A stretch of DNA of 64,000 nucleotides from JAWXUC01 sp044432975 (GCA_044432975.1 JAWXUC010000002.1:62001-126000), one strand, 5' to 3'; shown: positions 1 to 8,552, numbered from the stretch's first letter. Made by a program: numbers and translations. Notes: generated from the sequence alone by a model not told the origin.

Positions 1-390
1 ATAGAATGGTATAAAACTAAAGATGTTATTATAGAGATGTATAGAGTATTAAAAAAAGGTGGACATGTAGAAATTCACGTTCCTGATGGATTAAAAATAG
101 CAAAAGCTTTTGTTGATGCTGAAATGAAAAATTCTAAAGATTTTCATAAAGATAATTGGTGGAAATTTAATGATGACAAAGATCCTTGCATTTGGGCAAG
201 TGGTAAAACTTTTACATATGGAGATGGGAATGTAATTAAAGGACATTGGAATTCTCATTTAGCAATGTTTTCTTATAGATATTTAGAAAAACTATTAAAA
301 GAAATTGGTTTTAAAAACATTAAGAAGTTAGACAAACCAAGAGGACATAACCACGGCTGGATTAACTTAGGAATTAGCGGTGAAAAATAA
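1..390 (+). CDS. SAM-dependent methyltransferase, C-terminal part (5' end outside window)
   Basis: The reading frame is already open at the first base and runs to the stop at 388-390, so the gene is cut by the window edge. The visible part has the pattern EMYRVLKKGGHVEIHVPD, typical of the strand after motif III in class I SAM-dependent methyltransferases (Methyltransf_11 type). It ends in a helix and strand (residues LEKLLKEIGFKNIKKL) that normally follow in this fold. The SAM-binding half is not visible, so substrate cannot be inferred. It is followed directly by a strong terminator and so is the last gene of its transcript. Confidence 0.7.
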   Translation: MEWYKTKDVIIEMYRVLKKGGHVEIHVPDGLKIAKAFVDAEMKNSKDFHKDNWWKFNDDKDPCIWASGKTFTYGDGNVIKGHWNSHLAMFSYRYLEKLLKEIGFKNIKKLDKPRGHNHGWINLGISGEK

Positions 391-400
391 ACTAAAATCC

Positions 401-440
401 AACCTCCGCTTAAATAATTAAGCGGAGGTTTTTTATTTTA
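401..440 (+). terminator. Rho-independent terminator
   Basis: A perfect 13-bp stem (401-413 with 418-430), a 4-nt loop and a T-rich tail follow the methyltransferase stop codon by 10 nt. Confidence 0.9.
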
Positions 441-451
441 TTCCAAATGAT

Positions 452-562
452 AAAAAAAAGTCACTCCTCAAATTATAGCAACAATTTGATTAGGAGTCTT
501 CCTTTGAAAAATAAAAATTGAAGATTCCTAATCATTGCTTCGCAATGAGGAATGACTTTTTT
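452..562. repeat. Long nested inverted repeat / bidirectional terminator
   Basis: Outer arms of about 17 bp (A-run plus GTCACTCCTCA, paired with TGAGGAATGAC plus T-run) enclose inner arms 488-501 and 520-533 (14 bp, one mismatch). A small ATTGC-GAA-GCAAT hairpin sits inside. T-runs exist on both strands, so it could end transcription from either side: the upstream methyltransferase and the minus-strand tail genes converge here. The CATTGCTTCGCAATG core resembles the cattgcg-type palindromes found elsewhere in the window. Confidence 0.7.
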
Positions 563-587
563 CTCATATTTTAGGAAATCATTCTTA

Positions 588-881
588 TTATTTAGGATAC
601 TTTTCCTTTATTTCGGTGATTTTTTCTTGCCACAGGTTTGTTTCATTAACCTTGTCCCAATACATCATGTCTAATTGCTCATTAAGGGTAGGGTATTCTA
701 ACACTCTTTTTTCAGCATACGTTGGTTCAGGAGCAATAGGCGCATAGCCAGACAAATAAAACTTCCCATCATATCCTTGCTCAACTTCAACATAATCAAT
801 CCCTTGCTTTTCTGCCACAATTTGATTTAATATCTGATATTCCTTAGTCTCTTCATTTATTAATTTCGCTCTTATTAACAT
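588..881 (-). CDS. Small phage tail-associated protein
   Basis: A 97-residue protein with no signal peptide. The stretch YPTLNEQLDMMYWDKVN followed by LWQEKITEIKEKYPK resembles the short C-terminal pattern (YPxxxEQLDxxYWDKxN) seen in small phage tail or tail-fibre-associated proteins. It shares one base with the upstream tail-fibre-like gene, so the two are translationally linked. Function is inferred from this neighbour and the weak pattern. A chaperone or tail-fibre assembly role is possible but not shown. Confidence 0.55.
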   Translation of the reverse strand: MLIRAKLINEETKEYQILNQIVAEKQGIDYVEVEQGYDGKFYLSGYAPIAPEPTYAEKRVLEYPTLNEQLDMMYWDKVNETNLWQEKITEIKEKYPK

Positions 882-1816
882 TAATTAACTCCTTTCAATG
901 GATAAACCTTTACACCACCTTGAGAAAACGTTATAACATCACCAACATCACAATAAACATGACAATTGGCTTTTGCATAATTATTATTCCCATAAACATC
1001 CCTGTTTAAATATCCAACATCCACACCATTAACATATACATTACCAGTCGATCCAGCATGGTTACCAATACCCACAACAAAACAAATCTCAGTACAAACA
1101 TACCCCGTACTTATACTAACACCTGCGCTATAATCAGGAACAATCCAATTAACAACCTCTGCCTTTCCATCATCAGAAATATTATCCATATCAACAGATG
1201 CTATGGTTTCTAAATTATCAGAAATTTCTTGCACTTTTTCTGTCGCCAACTCTGCTTTTTCTGTCGCAATTTCTGCTTTTTCTGTTGCAACTTCAGCTGC
1301 TACTACAGCCGTTTCTTTAGCCTCTAAAAGAACTGTCCCCAATGTATTAACCTCAACAACAGAATTCTCCAAACGTGTGCCATCAGCATTCCAAATAAGA
1401 GATTTTCCAGCCTTTGGACTTGGCAAAGTTAAGTCAACATCTGTTGATGTCGCATAAGGAGGATAAATCATCGCTCTGCTTAAGTCATCATTCAAATCTT
1501 GAATACACGCCATTTGATAATCAAACTCATAATTCAATGTCGAAGCCCTTAACGCTCCGCCTTCCTGAAACTGCGTTGTCCGCTCTATCGGAATATTTCT
1601 CATTATAGTAACAACAACACCGCTTTGAGGGGCGGTGTTAAAAGTTATAGTCGCTTGCGTGTCATCATTTAAGACAACACTATAATTATCTGATGATATT
1701 AGTTCATCATCAAAATATATTTCCACCCCATCATCAATAAAAATCTCAAACGGAGTCTCATATTCAGTATTTTCACCATTAGAAACATACTGAATTCTTG
1801 ATTCTTCACTACTCAT
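881..1816 (-). CDS. Phage tail fibre-like protein (T7 gp17 N-terminal type)
   Basis: A 311-residue protein. Residues 1-125 follow the pattern of the T7-type tail-fibre N-terminal domain: a beta-rich start, a VTIMRNIPIERTTQF segment, then LNYEFDYQMACIQDLNDDL. Residues about 160-205 form an Ala/Glu/Thr coiled coil built from repeats of (V/I)ATEKAE. The remaining 100 residues look beta-rich and could be the tip. A ribosome-binding site (AAAGGAA) precedes the ATG. No capsid, portal or lysis gene is nearby, so this looks like a prophage remnant or a domesticated tail gene rather than a live phage. Confidence 0.7.
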   Translation of the reverse strand: MSSEESRIQYVSNGENTEYETPFEIFIDDGVEIYFDDELISSDNYSVVLNDDTQATITFNTAPQSGVVVTIMRNIPIERTTQFQEGGALRASTLNYEFDYQMACIQDLNDDLSRAMIYPPYATSTDVDLTLPSPKAGKSLIWNADGTRLENSVVEVNTLGTVLLEAKETAVVAAEVATEKAEIATEKAELATEKVQEISDNLETIASVDMDNISDDGKAEVVNWIVPDYSAGVSISTGYVCTEICFVVGIGNHAGSTGNVYVNGVDVGYLNRDVYGNNNYAKANCHVYCDVGDVITFSQGGVKVYPLKGVN

Positions 1817-1836
1817 ATTTTTTCCTTTATTTTAAA

Positions 1837-1867
1837 ATAAAAAAAAGCCCTGCAAAAGCAGAGCTTA
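1837..1867 (-). terminator. Rho-independent terminator of the tolC-popZ-pgeF transcript
   Basis: Read on the minus strand, a 9-bp stem (one mismatch) with a TTTT loop is followed by a run of T. It lies downstream of pgeF and just upstream of the tail-fibre gene, insulating the two. Confidence 0.8.
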
Positions 1868-1992
1868 AAGCCAAAAAAGATATAATAATCCCTTTGACTA
1901 ACTATAAAATGACAAAAACAACCCAAAAAGTCAAGCCCTTTTATCCATCATGTTAATAACTCCCCCAACCAAAGCGCAATCCCCCCCCCAAC

Positions 1993-2021
1993 GTCATTGC
2001 GAGCGAAGCGCGGCAATCCAG
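1993..2021. repeat. Palindromic repeat of the gtcattgcg...caatccag family
   Basis: GTCATTGCGAGCGAAGCG followed by CGGCAATCCAG. Related copies lie at 7616-7645, 7945-7972, 8076-8095, four in tandem at 10477-10627, and 14732-14759. A run of nine C (1981-1989) sits just before this copy. Confidence 0.75.
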
Positions 2022-2032
2022 AACAACATAAA

Positions 2033-2791
2033 CTACAAACGTATAATACTAGCCTGAGCAGGCAAATCTGTCCTAACATCACTTATAAAACCTTGATGCA
2101 CATTACGTCTAAAAGAAAAATAATCACAACTTGTATAAGTGTCGATATTTGTAAATGTAAGATTATTAATACCTTTACGCTTAATTTTATCAATCAAATA
2201 ACCTTGCAAATCCATCCAATAACCAGTTTCTTTTGCAGTAAAATATTTTTCATTTTCAGAACTTTCTGCCATAAATTTAATATAAAAATCTTCCTGAACC
2301 TCAAAAGATTGCTTTTGCAAACAAGGCCCAATCGCAGCATTAATGCAATCTAACTCCGCACCTTTTTCTATCATCAAATCTATAGTGTTATCAACAACAC
2401 CCAACAAAGCACCACTCCAACCAGCATGAGAAGCCCCAATAACCTGATTTTTTTCATCATATAACAAAACAGGAATACAATCAGCAGTTGTTACACATAA
2501 AGCAATATTTTTCTTATTTGTAACACACGCATCAGCCTTAATTTCAATAAGGCTAGGGGTCTCAACAAACACCGCCTTATTTCCATGCACAAGATAAGGA
2601 ATAAAAATATTTTCAGCTTTCAAATCAACAAATTGAGAGACAATGTTAATGTTTTGCATCACCTTAGATTTGTCATCTAAACTCTTTAAATTCACATTCA
2701 AAGAAGCGTATTGCTTTTCAGAAACTCCACCTTTAGAACCACAAAAACAATGCTTATCAAAAGGCAGATTATCAGCCTTATAGCCAAACAT
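2033..2791 (-). CDS. pgeF: Peptidoglycan editing factor / multicopper-oxidase-like YfiH family
   Basis: The 252-residue length is normal for the YfiH/PgeF (DUF152, 'laccase domain') family. The family metal ligands are visible: H69 in VHG, C105 in TTADC and H122 in GASHAGW. Members have been reported as purine nucleoside phosphorylase/adenosine deaminase-like enzymes and as factors that remove misincorporated amino acids from peptidoglycan precursors. Which role applies here cannot be read from sequence. It lies 1 nt after popZ and is the last gene of a tolC-popZ-pgeF transcript. Confidence 0.92.
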   Translation of the reverse strand: MFGYKADNLPFDKHCFCGSKGGVSEKQYASLNVNLKSLDDKSKVMQNINIVSQFVDLKAENIFIPYLVHGNKAVFVETPSLIEIKADACVTNKKNIALCVTTADCIPVLLYDEKNQVIGASHAGWSGALLGVVDNTIDLMIEKGAELDCINAAIGPCLQKQSFEVQEDFYIKFMAESSENEKYFTAKETGYWMDLQGYLIDKIKRKGINNLTFTNIDTYTSCDYFSFRRNVHQGFISDVRTDLPAQASIIRL

Positions 2792-2792
2792 T

Positions 2793-3623
2793 TTATTGTC
2801 CTGCTTGACGTCTAATTTCTTCTAATTGCTCTTTTACAAGCTTTTCAACAATACCTTGCAAGTTATCATTAAGCCAATTTTGAACCTTTTTATCAGCAAT
2901 CGCCGCAAAATTAACATCAGCCACATTTTTATTGATTATCTCAACAACCATATCTTCTAAAGTTTTTGACAAATCACCTGTTTGAACAGATTTTTCTTCA
3001 ACAACAGGAGCTGGCGCAACAACAACTTCTTCTTTAGGTTGCGCAGAAAACATTTTTGCAAAACTATTTAGAATATCTGCAGAAGCTTCTTTTTTAGGCT
3101 TTTCTTCAACAACAGGAGCCGGAGCGGGAGCAACAACAACCTCAGGCTCATCAACGGGAGCGGGAGCAACAACAGGCTCTTCAACCACAGGAGCAGGAGC
3201 AACAACTTCAGGCTCAGGAACTGCAACCACAACAGGCTCTTCAACAACAGGAGCAGGCTCATCAACAACAATCTCAGGTTCTGGCAAGTTTTCCATCAAA
3301 GAAGAAATTCCAGCCATTATATCTTCCGCATTATCTTCTGAAGATTTTTCTTCAACTTTAGTCTCAGCATTTACATCAACGTCAGACAAATCAGGAACCA
3401 CAATTTGAGATTCTAACAAATCCATAACTTCATCATCTTCCTCTTCTTCAGCAACCACAACAGGAGCTTCATCTAAAGAATTCTCAACAATAGGATCAAT
3501 AGTAGGTTCTTTTTTAACCTCTTCTGTTTCTTCATCTTTTTTTTGCACAACAACATCTTCTAAAATGTTTTTTATTGAGCCTAAAATATCTTCAACAGAC
3601 ATATTTTCTTTATTTTCTTCCAT
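2793..3623 (-). CDS. popZ: PopZ-like polar organizing protein (DUF2497)
   Basis: The architecture matches PopZ. An N-terminal helix (MSVEDILGSIKNILED, residues 8-23) resembles the client-binding motif. A long acidic Pro/Val/Glu-rich linker follows (about 30-180), and a C-terminal helical oligomerisation region (215-276) ends in VEKLVKEQLEEIRR. PopZ forms a polar matrix that anchors the chromosome origin in alphaproteobacteria. At 276 residues it is longer than the Caulobacter protein (about 177), mostly because of the linker, which repeats PAPVVEEPVV-like units. The tolC-popZ order is conserved in alphaproteobacteria, although the usual valS is not next to it here. Confidence 0.87.
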   Translation of the reverse strand: MEENKENMSVEDILGSIKNILEDVVVQKKDEETEEVKKEPTIDPIVENSLDEAPVVVAEEEEDDEVMDLLESQIVVPDLSDVDVNAETKVEEKSSEDNAEDIMAGISSLMENLPEPEIVVDEPAPVVEEPVVVAVPEPEVVAPAPVVEEPVVAPAPVDEPEVVVAPAPAPVVEEKPKKEASADILNSFAKMFSAQPKEEVVVAPAPVVEEKSVQTGDLSKTLEDMVVEIINKNVADVNFAAIADKKVQNWLNDNLQGIVEKLVKEQLEEIRRQAGQ

Positions 3624-3627
3624 TTTA

Positions 3628-4986
3628 TTAATCCTTATTTACTGAGGTTGAAATCCATTTATTTTGTGTTTTTTTATAACTTTCGCCTGGGTTATAAACA
3701 TCTACATCCAACTGCAAATCAGATGCTGTTAATTTCCCCATAGAAACCAATAAGTCTAATGCCGAAGAATAATATTCTTCTTTAGCAATTTCTTTAGACA
3801 CTTCAGAGTTTAATAAATCTTGATAAGCATCTAAAACATTTAATAGCGTTCTATTACCTAATTCTTCTTCTTTTTGAACACCATCTAAAGCCAATCGATT
3901 CGCTTCAATCTGAGCATCAATAGCCTCTAACTGCGCTTTAGAAGAGTTCATAACTTCAAAAGCAGAAATTGTATCAGCAACAGCCTGACGAGTTGCTACA
4001 ATAATATCATCAGCCGCCGCAGCCTTTTTATATTTACTTTGTCTTAAAGTTGCTCTATTAAGCCCAGCATCATAAATTGGCACATTTAAGTTTAAGCCAA
4101 CTTCCAAAGAATCTGTCCTAATATCACCATCATAATCAACATTAGTACCAGAATTTACTCTGTTTGCAGAAGCCTCCAAACTAAGAGATGGAAGCAAAGC
4201 ACCAGCGTTACTAGCAACATTATAAGATTTAGATAAATAATTATTTTTTGCTTGTCTAATATAAAAATTATTTTCTTTAGCAAACAAAAGAGCATCATCT
4301 AAAGAAGCTGGTGTTAAAGCACTAATAAAAGTAGGTTCTTCTAAAGTTTGTGGTTCAAAACCCACAACTCTTTCATATTCCGCTTTAACAACATCAAGCT
4401 CACCTTTAGCTTTTATAGTATCTGCAATCGCTTCTGCATGACTAGCCTTTGCTTGAGAAACATCTGTTCTTGTAACTTCACCAACTTCAAAACGTTTTAA
4501 GGTTTCATCTAATTCTTTTTTTAGCAATTCTTCATTATTTTTTTGCAATTTAACAACAGCCTGATTCTTCAACACATTCAAATAAGCATCAGAAGCCGAA
4601 AACAAAAGAGATTGTTCTGTATTATAAAAATCATTTGTAGAAGCTTTAGAGGCAAATTTAGCTGATTTTACAGAATTATAAGTTGACAAACCAGAAAACA
4701 AAGATTGCTTTGCAACAATTTCTAAACTATCGTCATTACTTGTTACTTTTTCAGAATAAGAATCGATACTTTGATAAGCAAGACTTCCGTTAATATCAAG
4801 AGTTGGACGATAACCACTTTTTGCAATCGCAACATCTTCATCAACACTTTTCAAAACATTTTTAGAAGATTTTAATATTGGGTTTGTTTTATAAGCCTCA
4901 GCCAACACCTCTGGCAAGCTTTGAGCAAAAGAATTTAAGCTTACAAAACAAGTACATAACGATAAAGTTATAATTTTTTTTAACAT
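3628..4986 (-). CDS. tolC: TolC family outer-membrane efflux protein
   Basis: The 452-residue protein starts with a clear signal peptide (cleavage likely after SLNSFA, about residue 21). Two repeats of the outer-membrane-efflux domain follow, with long Ala/Lys/Glu coiled-coil helices. TolC forms the trimeric outer-membrane channel used by tripartite drug pumps and type I secretion systems. It is the first gene of the tolC-popZ-pgeF transcript, 4 nt before popZ. The MacAB-like system at 33.9-37 kb is a plausible partner (inference). It is divergent from glgP across about 120 bp. Confidence 0.93.
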   Translation of the reverse strand: MLKKIITLSLCTCFVSLNSFAQSLPEVLAEAYKTNPILKSSKNVLKSVDEDVAIAKSGYRPTLDINGSLAYQSIDSYSEKVTSNDDSLEIVAKQSLFSGLSTYNSVKSAKFASKASTNDFYNTEQSLLFSASDAYLNVLKNQAVVKLQKNNEELLKKELDETLKRFEVGEVTRTDVSQAKASHAEAIADTIKAKGELDVVKAEYERVVGFEPQTLEEPTFISALTPASLDDALLFAKENNFYIRQAKNNYLSKSYNVASNAGALLPSLSLEASANRVNSGTNVDYDGDIRTDSLEVGLNLNVPIYDAGLNRATLRQSKYKKAAAADDIIVATRQAVADTISAFEVMNSSKAQLEAIDAQIEANRLALDGVQKEEELGNRTLLNVLDAYQDLLNSEVSKEIAKEEYYSSALDLLVSMGKLTASDLQLDVDVYNPGESYKKTQNKWISTSVNKD

Positions 4987-5105
4987 TGTTAATCCTTAAT
5001 TAAGTTATATTGTAATATATGTTACATATCTTATATAAAAATAAATAACTTTTTGCAATGTTAAATATCAACTTGTATATAAAATCTAAAAAAGGACCTA
5101 AGACA

Positions 5106-7565
5106 ATGAAAGACGAATTAAATGTAATTAACGAAATAGATAGAGCAAGATTAAAGCTATCTATAGAACATTATATTAAATATTTTATCGCCAAAAGAAG
5201 TTCAGAATTAACAAAAGAAGAAACCCTAAAAGCCATCTCTTTAGCTGTAAGAGAATTTGCTATGGATAAAATGTATGAAACCATGGCAAGATACAATAAA
5301 GTTGGCACAAAAAGAGTTTATTATTTATCAATTGAATATTTAATTGGTCGTTCTTTAGAAAACAACCTTCACAATCTTGGCTTGTTTGACATCATGAATT
5401 CTCTTAAAATTGATGGAATGCCAGATTTTTCATTACAAGAAATCTTTGACGCAGAATATGACCCTGCTTTAGGTAATGGCGGTTTAGGTAGATTAGCATC
5501 TTGTTATTTGGATTCTATAGCATCATTAGGCATCGCAGGATTCGGATATGGCATTAACTATAACTTCGGTTTGTTTAAGCAAAAATTTGACAACGGATAC
5601 CAAGTAGAATTAACAGACACATGGGAAGCAGAAAACTCTCCATGGCAAATTGCAAGACCAGATAGAACCTTCAGAATTCCATTATACGGCAACGTAGAAG
5701 TTTTCAAAACATCAGATGGCGAAGATCATTATGTATGGAGTGGTACACAAAGCATTTTTGGTGTTCCTTATGATTTTCCAATTGTTGGCTATAACGGTAA
5801 ATCTGTTAACTACTTAAGATTATTCTCAGCAAAATCAGATGATGAGCTAGACATTAATGTGTTTAATGAAGGCGCATATATTGATGCCGTTAAAGAAAAA
5901 ATTGAATCAGAAACAATTTCAAAAGTTCTATACCCATCAGATGCGGTTGAATCAGGAAAAGAACTTAGATTAAAACAACAATACTTCTTTGTTTCTTGTG
6001 CTTGTCAAGACATCTTAAGACGATTCTTAGAAAAAAACAACGACTTTAAAGATTTACCCAAAGAAGTTTGTATTCAATTAAATGACACACACCCAGCAAT
6101 CGCAATTCCAGAAATGATGCGTTTGTTAATGGATATTTATGGTCAAAAGTGGAATGATGCATGGGAAATTATTACAAAAGTGTTTGCATATACAAACCAC
6201 ACATTATTACCAGAAGCATTAGAAACATGGCCAACAAGAATTATCGGTAAATTATTACCAAGACACCTTCAAATTATATTTGAAATCAATCGCAGATTTA
6301 TGATAGAAGCAAAAAAAGCTGTTGGCGACAATTCTGCTGTATTATCAAAATTATCAATCGTTGCAGGTGAGGGTGATAGTCAAATTATCAGAATGGCAAA
6401 CTTATCAATTGTTGGTTCATTCTCTGTAAATGGTGTTGCAAAATTACACTCAGAACTAGTTAAAAAATCATTAGTTCCAGAATTTTACAACCTATGGCCT
6501 CACAAATTCAAAAACGTTACAAACGGAGTTACTCCAAGACGTTGGTTATTACACGCAAACCATGAACTAGGAGAATTAATTGACGAAACAGTTGGCTCTG
6601 ATTGGGTAACAAATTTTGATACATTGTCAAAACTAAAAAAATTCACTAAAGACAAAAAATTCTTAAATAAATTAGCTGATATTAAAAAAACAGATAAAAA
6701 GAAACTAGCTAAATTTATCGTAAAAACAACAGGCATTAGTATTGATACAAATTCAATGTTTATTGTTCATGCAAAAAGAATTCATGAATACAAACGTCAA
6801 ATGATGACAGTTCTAGAAATCATTGGTGAATATTTATCTATCGTTAAAGATAATAAAAAACCAATCACAAACAAAGTTTATATTTTTGCAGGAAAAGCTG
6901 CTCCATCTTATCATTTTGCAAAATTAACTATCAAATTAATTAACAACGTTGCAGAAGTTGTTAACAATGATCCAAGAGTAGGCGATGCACTTAAAGTTGT
7001 GTTTATTCCTGACTACAAAGTATCTGTTGCCGAAACATTAATCCCTGGTGCAAACGTTAGTGTACAAAGCTCAACAGCAGGCTTTGAAGCAAGTGGAACA
7101 GGTAATATGAAATTTGCAATTAATGGTGCATTAACAGTTGGTACTTATGACGGCGCAAATATTGAAATTATGGAAAAAGTTGGTAAATCAAATTTCTATT
7201 TATTTGGTAAAACAGAAGAAGAAATTGTTGCTCTTCGTTCAACATACAATCCACAAGAAAAATATAACAACTCAGCATATATCAAAAGAATATTAAACGC
7301 AGTTAATTCTAGCATGTTCTGTGAAAAAGAATACGCATTAATATTCAAGCCCGTATTTGATGAATTAACTACAAAAGATTACTTTATGGTATTAGAAGAT
7401 TTAGAAGCTTTCCACGAAGCTATGAACAAAGCATCTAAAGATTATAATGATAAAGAAAAATGGGGTGCAAAATCATTAAATAACATCGCCAACATGGGCT
7501 ACTTCTCATCAGACAGATCAATCATGGACTACGCAAATGACATCTGGAAAGTAAAACCTTGTTGA
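5106..7565 (+). CDS. glgP: Glycogen/starch/alpha-glucan phosphorylase
   Basis: This enzyme releases glucose-1-phosphate from glycogen or maltodextrin. The start at 5106 (MKDELNV) is chosen because AAAAGGA precedes it at good spacing. An in-frame ATG 48 nt upstream at 5058 lacks such a site. The resulting 819 residues match the family (E. coli GlgP 815). Visible motifs are the N-terminal YLSIEYLIGRSL, the substrate loop ALGNGGLGRLASCYLDS and the pyridoxal-phosphate lysine (K669) in EASGTGNMKFAINGA. It stands alone with no other glycogen genes in the window, and a strong terminator follows. Confidence 0.97.
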   Translation: MKDELNVINEIDRARLKLSIEHYIKYFIAKRSSELTKEETLKAISLAVREFAMDKMYETMARYNKVGTKRVYYLSIEYLIGRSLENNLHNLGLFDIMNSLKIDGMPDFSLQEIFDAEYDPALGNGGLGRLASCYLDSIASLGIAGFGYGINYNFGLFKQKFDNGYQVELTDTWEAENSPWQIARPDRTFRIPLYGNVEVFKTSDGEDHYVWSGTQSIFGVPYDFPIVGYNGKSVNYLRLFSAKSDDELDINVFNEGAYIDAVKEKIESETISKVLYPSDAVESGKELRLKQQYFFVSCACQDILRRFLEKNNDFKDLPKEVCIQLNDTHPAIAIPEMMRLLMDIYGQKWNDAWEIITKVFAYTNHTLLPEALETWPTRIIGKLLPRHLQIIFEINRRFMIEAKKAVGDNSAVLSKLSIVAGEGDSQIIRMANLSIVGSFSVNGVAKLHSELVKKSLVPEFYNLWPHKFKNVTNGVTPRRWLLHANHELGELIDETVGSDWVTNFDTLSKLKKFTKDKKFLNKLADIKKTDKKKLAKFIVKTTGISIDTNSMFIVHAKRIHEYKRQMMTVLEIIGEYLSIVKDNKKPITNKVYIFAGKAAPSYHFAKLTIKLINNVAEVVNNDPRVGDALKVVFIPDYKVSVAETLIPGANVSVQSSTAGFEASGTGNMKFAINGALTVGTYDGANIEIMEKVGKSNFYLFGKTEEEIVALRSTYNPQEKYNNSAYIKRILNAVNSSMFCEKEYALIFKPVFDELTTKDYFMVLEDLEAFHEAMNKASKDYNDKEKWGAKSLNNIANMGYFSSDRSIMDYANDIWKVKPC

Positions 7566-7578
7566 TAAAAAACAAATA

Positions 7579-7606
7579 GGGCGGGAATTTACTCCCGCCT
7601 TTTTTA
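7579..7606 (+). terminator. Rho-independent terminator of glgP
   Basis: GGCGGGA (7580-7586) pairs with TCCCGCC (7593-7599), with a 6-nt loop and T6. It begins 14 nt after the glgP stop. Confidence 0.92.
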
Positions 7607-7845
7607 TATAACTTTGTCATTACGAGCGAATGCGAAGTAATCCAGTCAAACCATTATTCTTACTATCTTCCCCACCTGCGGGGGAAGTGCCCGCTAGGGC
7701 GATGGGGGGTATAAATTATATTTTTCCTTTTTTTTCATAGCGGACTGTCAATGACCACCTACAATTATTATTGTCATCGCGCCACAAAATTTATTTTGGG
7801 GCTTAACGATCTTCTATTTTTAAAATCGGAAGTATCCATATAAGC

Positions 7846-7871
7846 GGGACGCCGAGGGCGTCGTCCCCTAC
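7846..7871 (-). repeat. GTAG-headed REP element
   Basis: On the minus strand this reads GTAG followed by GGGAC-GAC-GCC-CTC-GGC-GTCCC: an 8-bp stem with a 3-nt bulge and a CTC loop. It is identical to the copies inside the RAYT gene at 56.1-56.5 kb and at 35734. Confidence 0.85.
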
Positions 7872-8215
7872 AACTACCCCGACACCTTTGGCGCCACCCC
7901 TTCACTTATGAAGGGGAATTTTCAACCGTCATTTGGTAAGTTTTGTCATTGCGGACTTGATCCGCAATCCAGTTAATAATAATTCTTTTTTGTGGGACGG
8001 ATGTGGAATCCGTCCCCATAACTACCCCGTCGCCTTTGGCGCCACCCCTTCACAAGTGAAGGGGAATTTTCAACCGTCATTGCGAGCGAAGCGTGGCAAA
8101 ATACGCTTAGTGTTGCGAGGCTTTAGCCGAAGCAATGCTTAGTCTTTTCGTACAAGTAGAATTGCTTTGCAATTCGTAGCGGTACAATCCAGTCGAAAAA
8201 ACATTCCTTTTTTCA

Positions 8216-8238
8216 GGGACGGAAGACCCGTACCCTAC
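8216..8238 (-). repeat. GTAG-headed REP variant
   Basis: The minus strand reads GTAG then GGTACGG-GTCTT-CCGTCCC. It has the same head and palindrome design as the main REP family but a diverged stem. Confidence 0.65.
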
Positions 8239-8371
8239 AACCTTCATTTTTGCAAAAAAGTGCAAAAATTGCGTTTTTTGGTGGATATGGGCAAAAAATA
8301 AATATTTTGGGAGGATTATTAACTGACCATAAACCCATATATTCTGGTATTTTGACACCTGTCTTAAAAAC

Positions 8372-8518
8372 ATAGTGTCTATTTTAAACCACCGTCTAGA
8401 ATAGACACTTTTAGTGTTACAGTTTTGTTAAATTATGTTATTGATTTCACTTATTTCTTGATTTTTTTAAAGTTTATGATAGTGTCTATTCTAGACGGTC
8501 GTTTAAAATAGACACTAT
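8372..8518. repeat. 38-bp near-perfect inverted repeat with 71-bp spacer
   Basis: The arms 8372-8409 and 8481-8518 are reverse complements at 37 of 38 positions. Each arm is itself bounded by AGTGTCTATT and AATAGACACT, so the 10-bp motif occurs four times. The AT-rich spacer has no open frame. The structure could be a small mobile element, an invertible segment or a recombinase site. No recombinase is adjacent. Confidence 0.8.
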
Positions 8519-8552
8519 AAAAATAACCCCTAGCCCTTACGGGCTGGGGGTT
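8519..8552 (-). terminator. Rho-independent terminator of the porin transcript
   Basis: A 12-bp stem (8525-8536 with 8541-8552, one G-T wobble) with a TTAC loop is followed on the minus strand by ATTTTTA. It lies 86 nt downstream of the 8638-9132 gene. Confidence 0.75.

Larger units (their letters stand above)
7607..8371. repeat. Gene-free repeat cluster
   Basis: No convincing gene lies here. The segment holds palindromes of the gtcattgcg type (7616-7645, 7945-7972, 8076-8095) and a CCCCCACCTGCGGGGGAAG-like palindrome near 7670-7706. Two direct copies of a block of about 60 bp lie at 7871-7933 and 8021-8081; each carries GGCGCCACCCCTTCAC and a GAAGGGGAATTTTCAACC end. REP elements lie at 7846-7871 and 8216-8238, with a GTGG-headed variant at 7992-8017. 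Two open frames (7933-8142 plus, 8107-8373 minus) are made mostly of repeat sequence and are not called. Confidence 0.8.

Noticed and set aside
1981..1989. Run of nine C as a phase-variation tract
   Set aside because: It lies in an intergenic gap after pgeF, not in a gene or between promoter elements.
3068..3271. A leucine-rich 67-residue open frame inside popZ
   Set aside because: It is the shifted reading of the repetitive Pro/Val/Glu linker of popZ; no ribosome-binding site and an implausible composition.
7933..8142. A 69-residue open frame on the plus strand in the repeat cluster
   Set aside because: Its sequence is the translation of gtcattgcg palindromes and the duplicated 60-bp block.
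8107..8373. An 88-residue open frame on the minus strand in the repeat cluster
   Set aside because: Most of it translates repeat sequence, no ribosome-binding site is evident and no family resemblance is seen.
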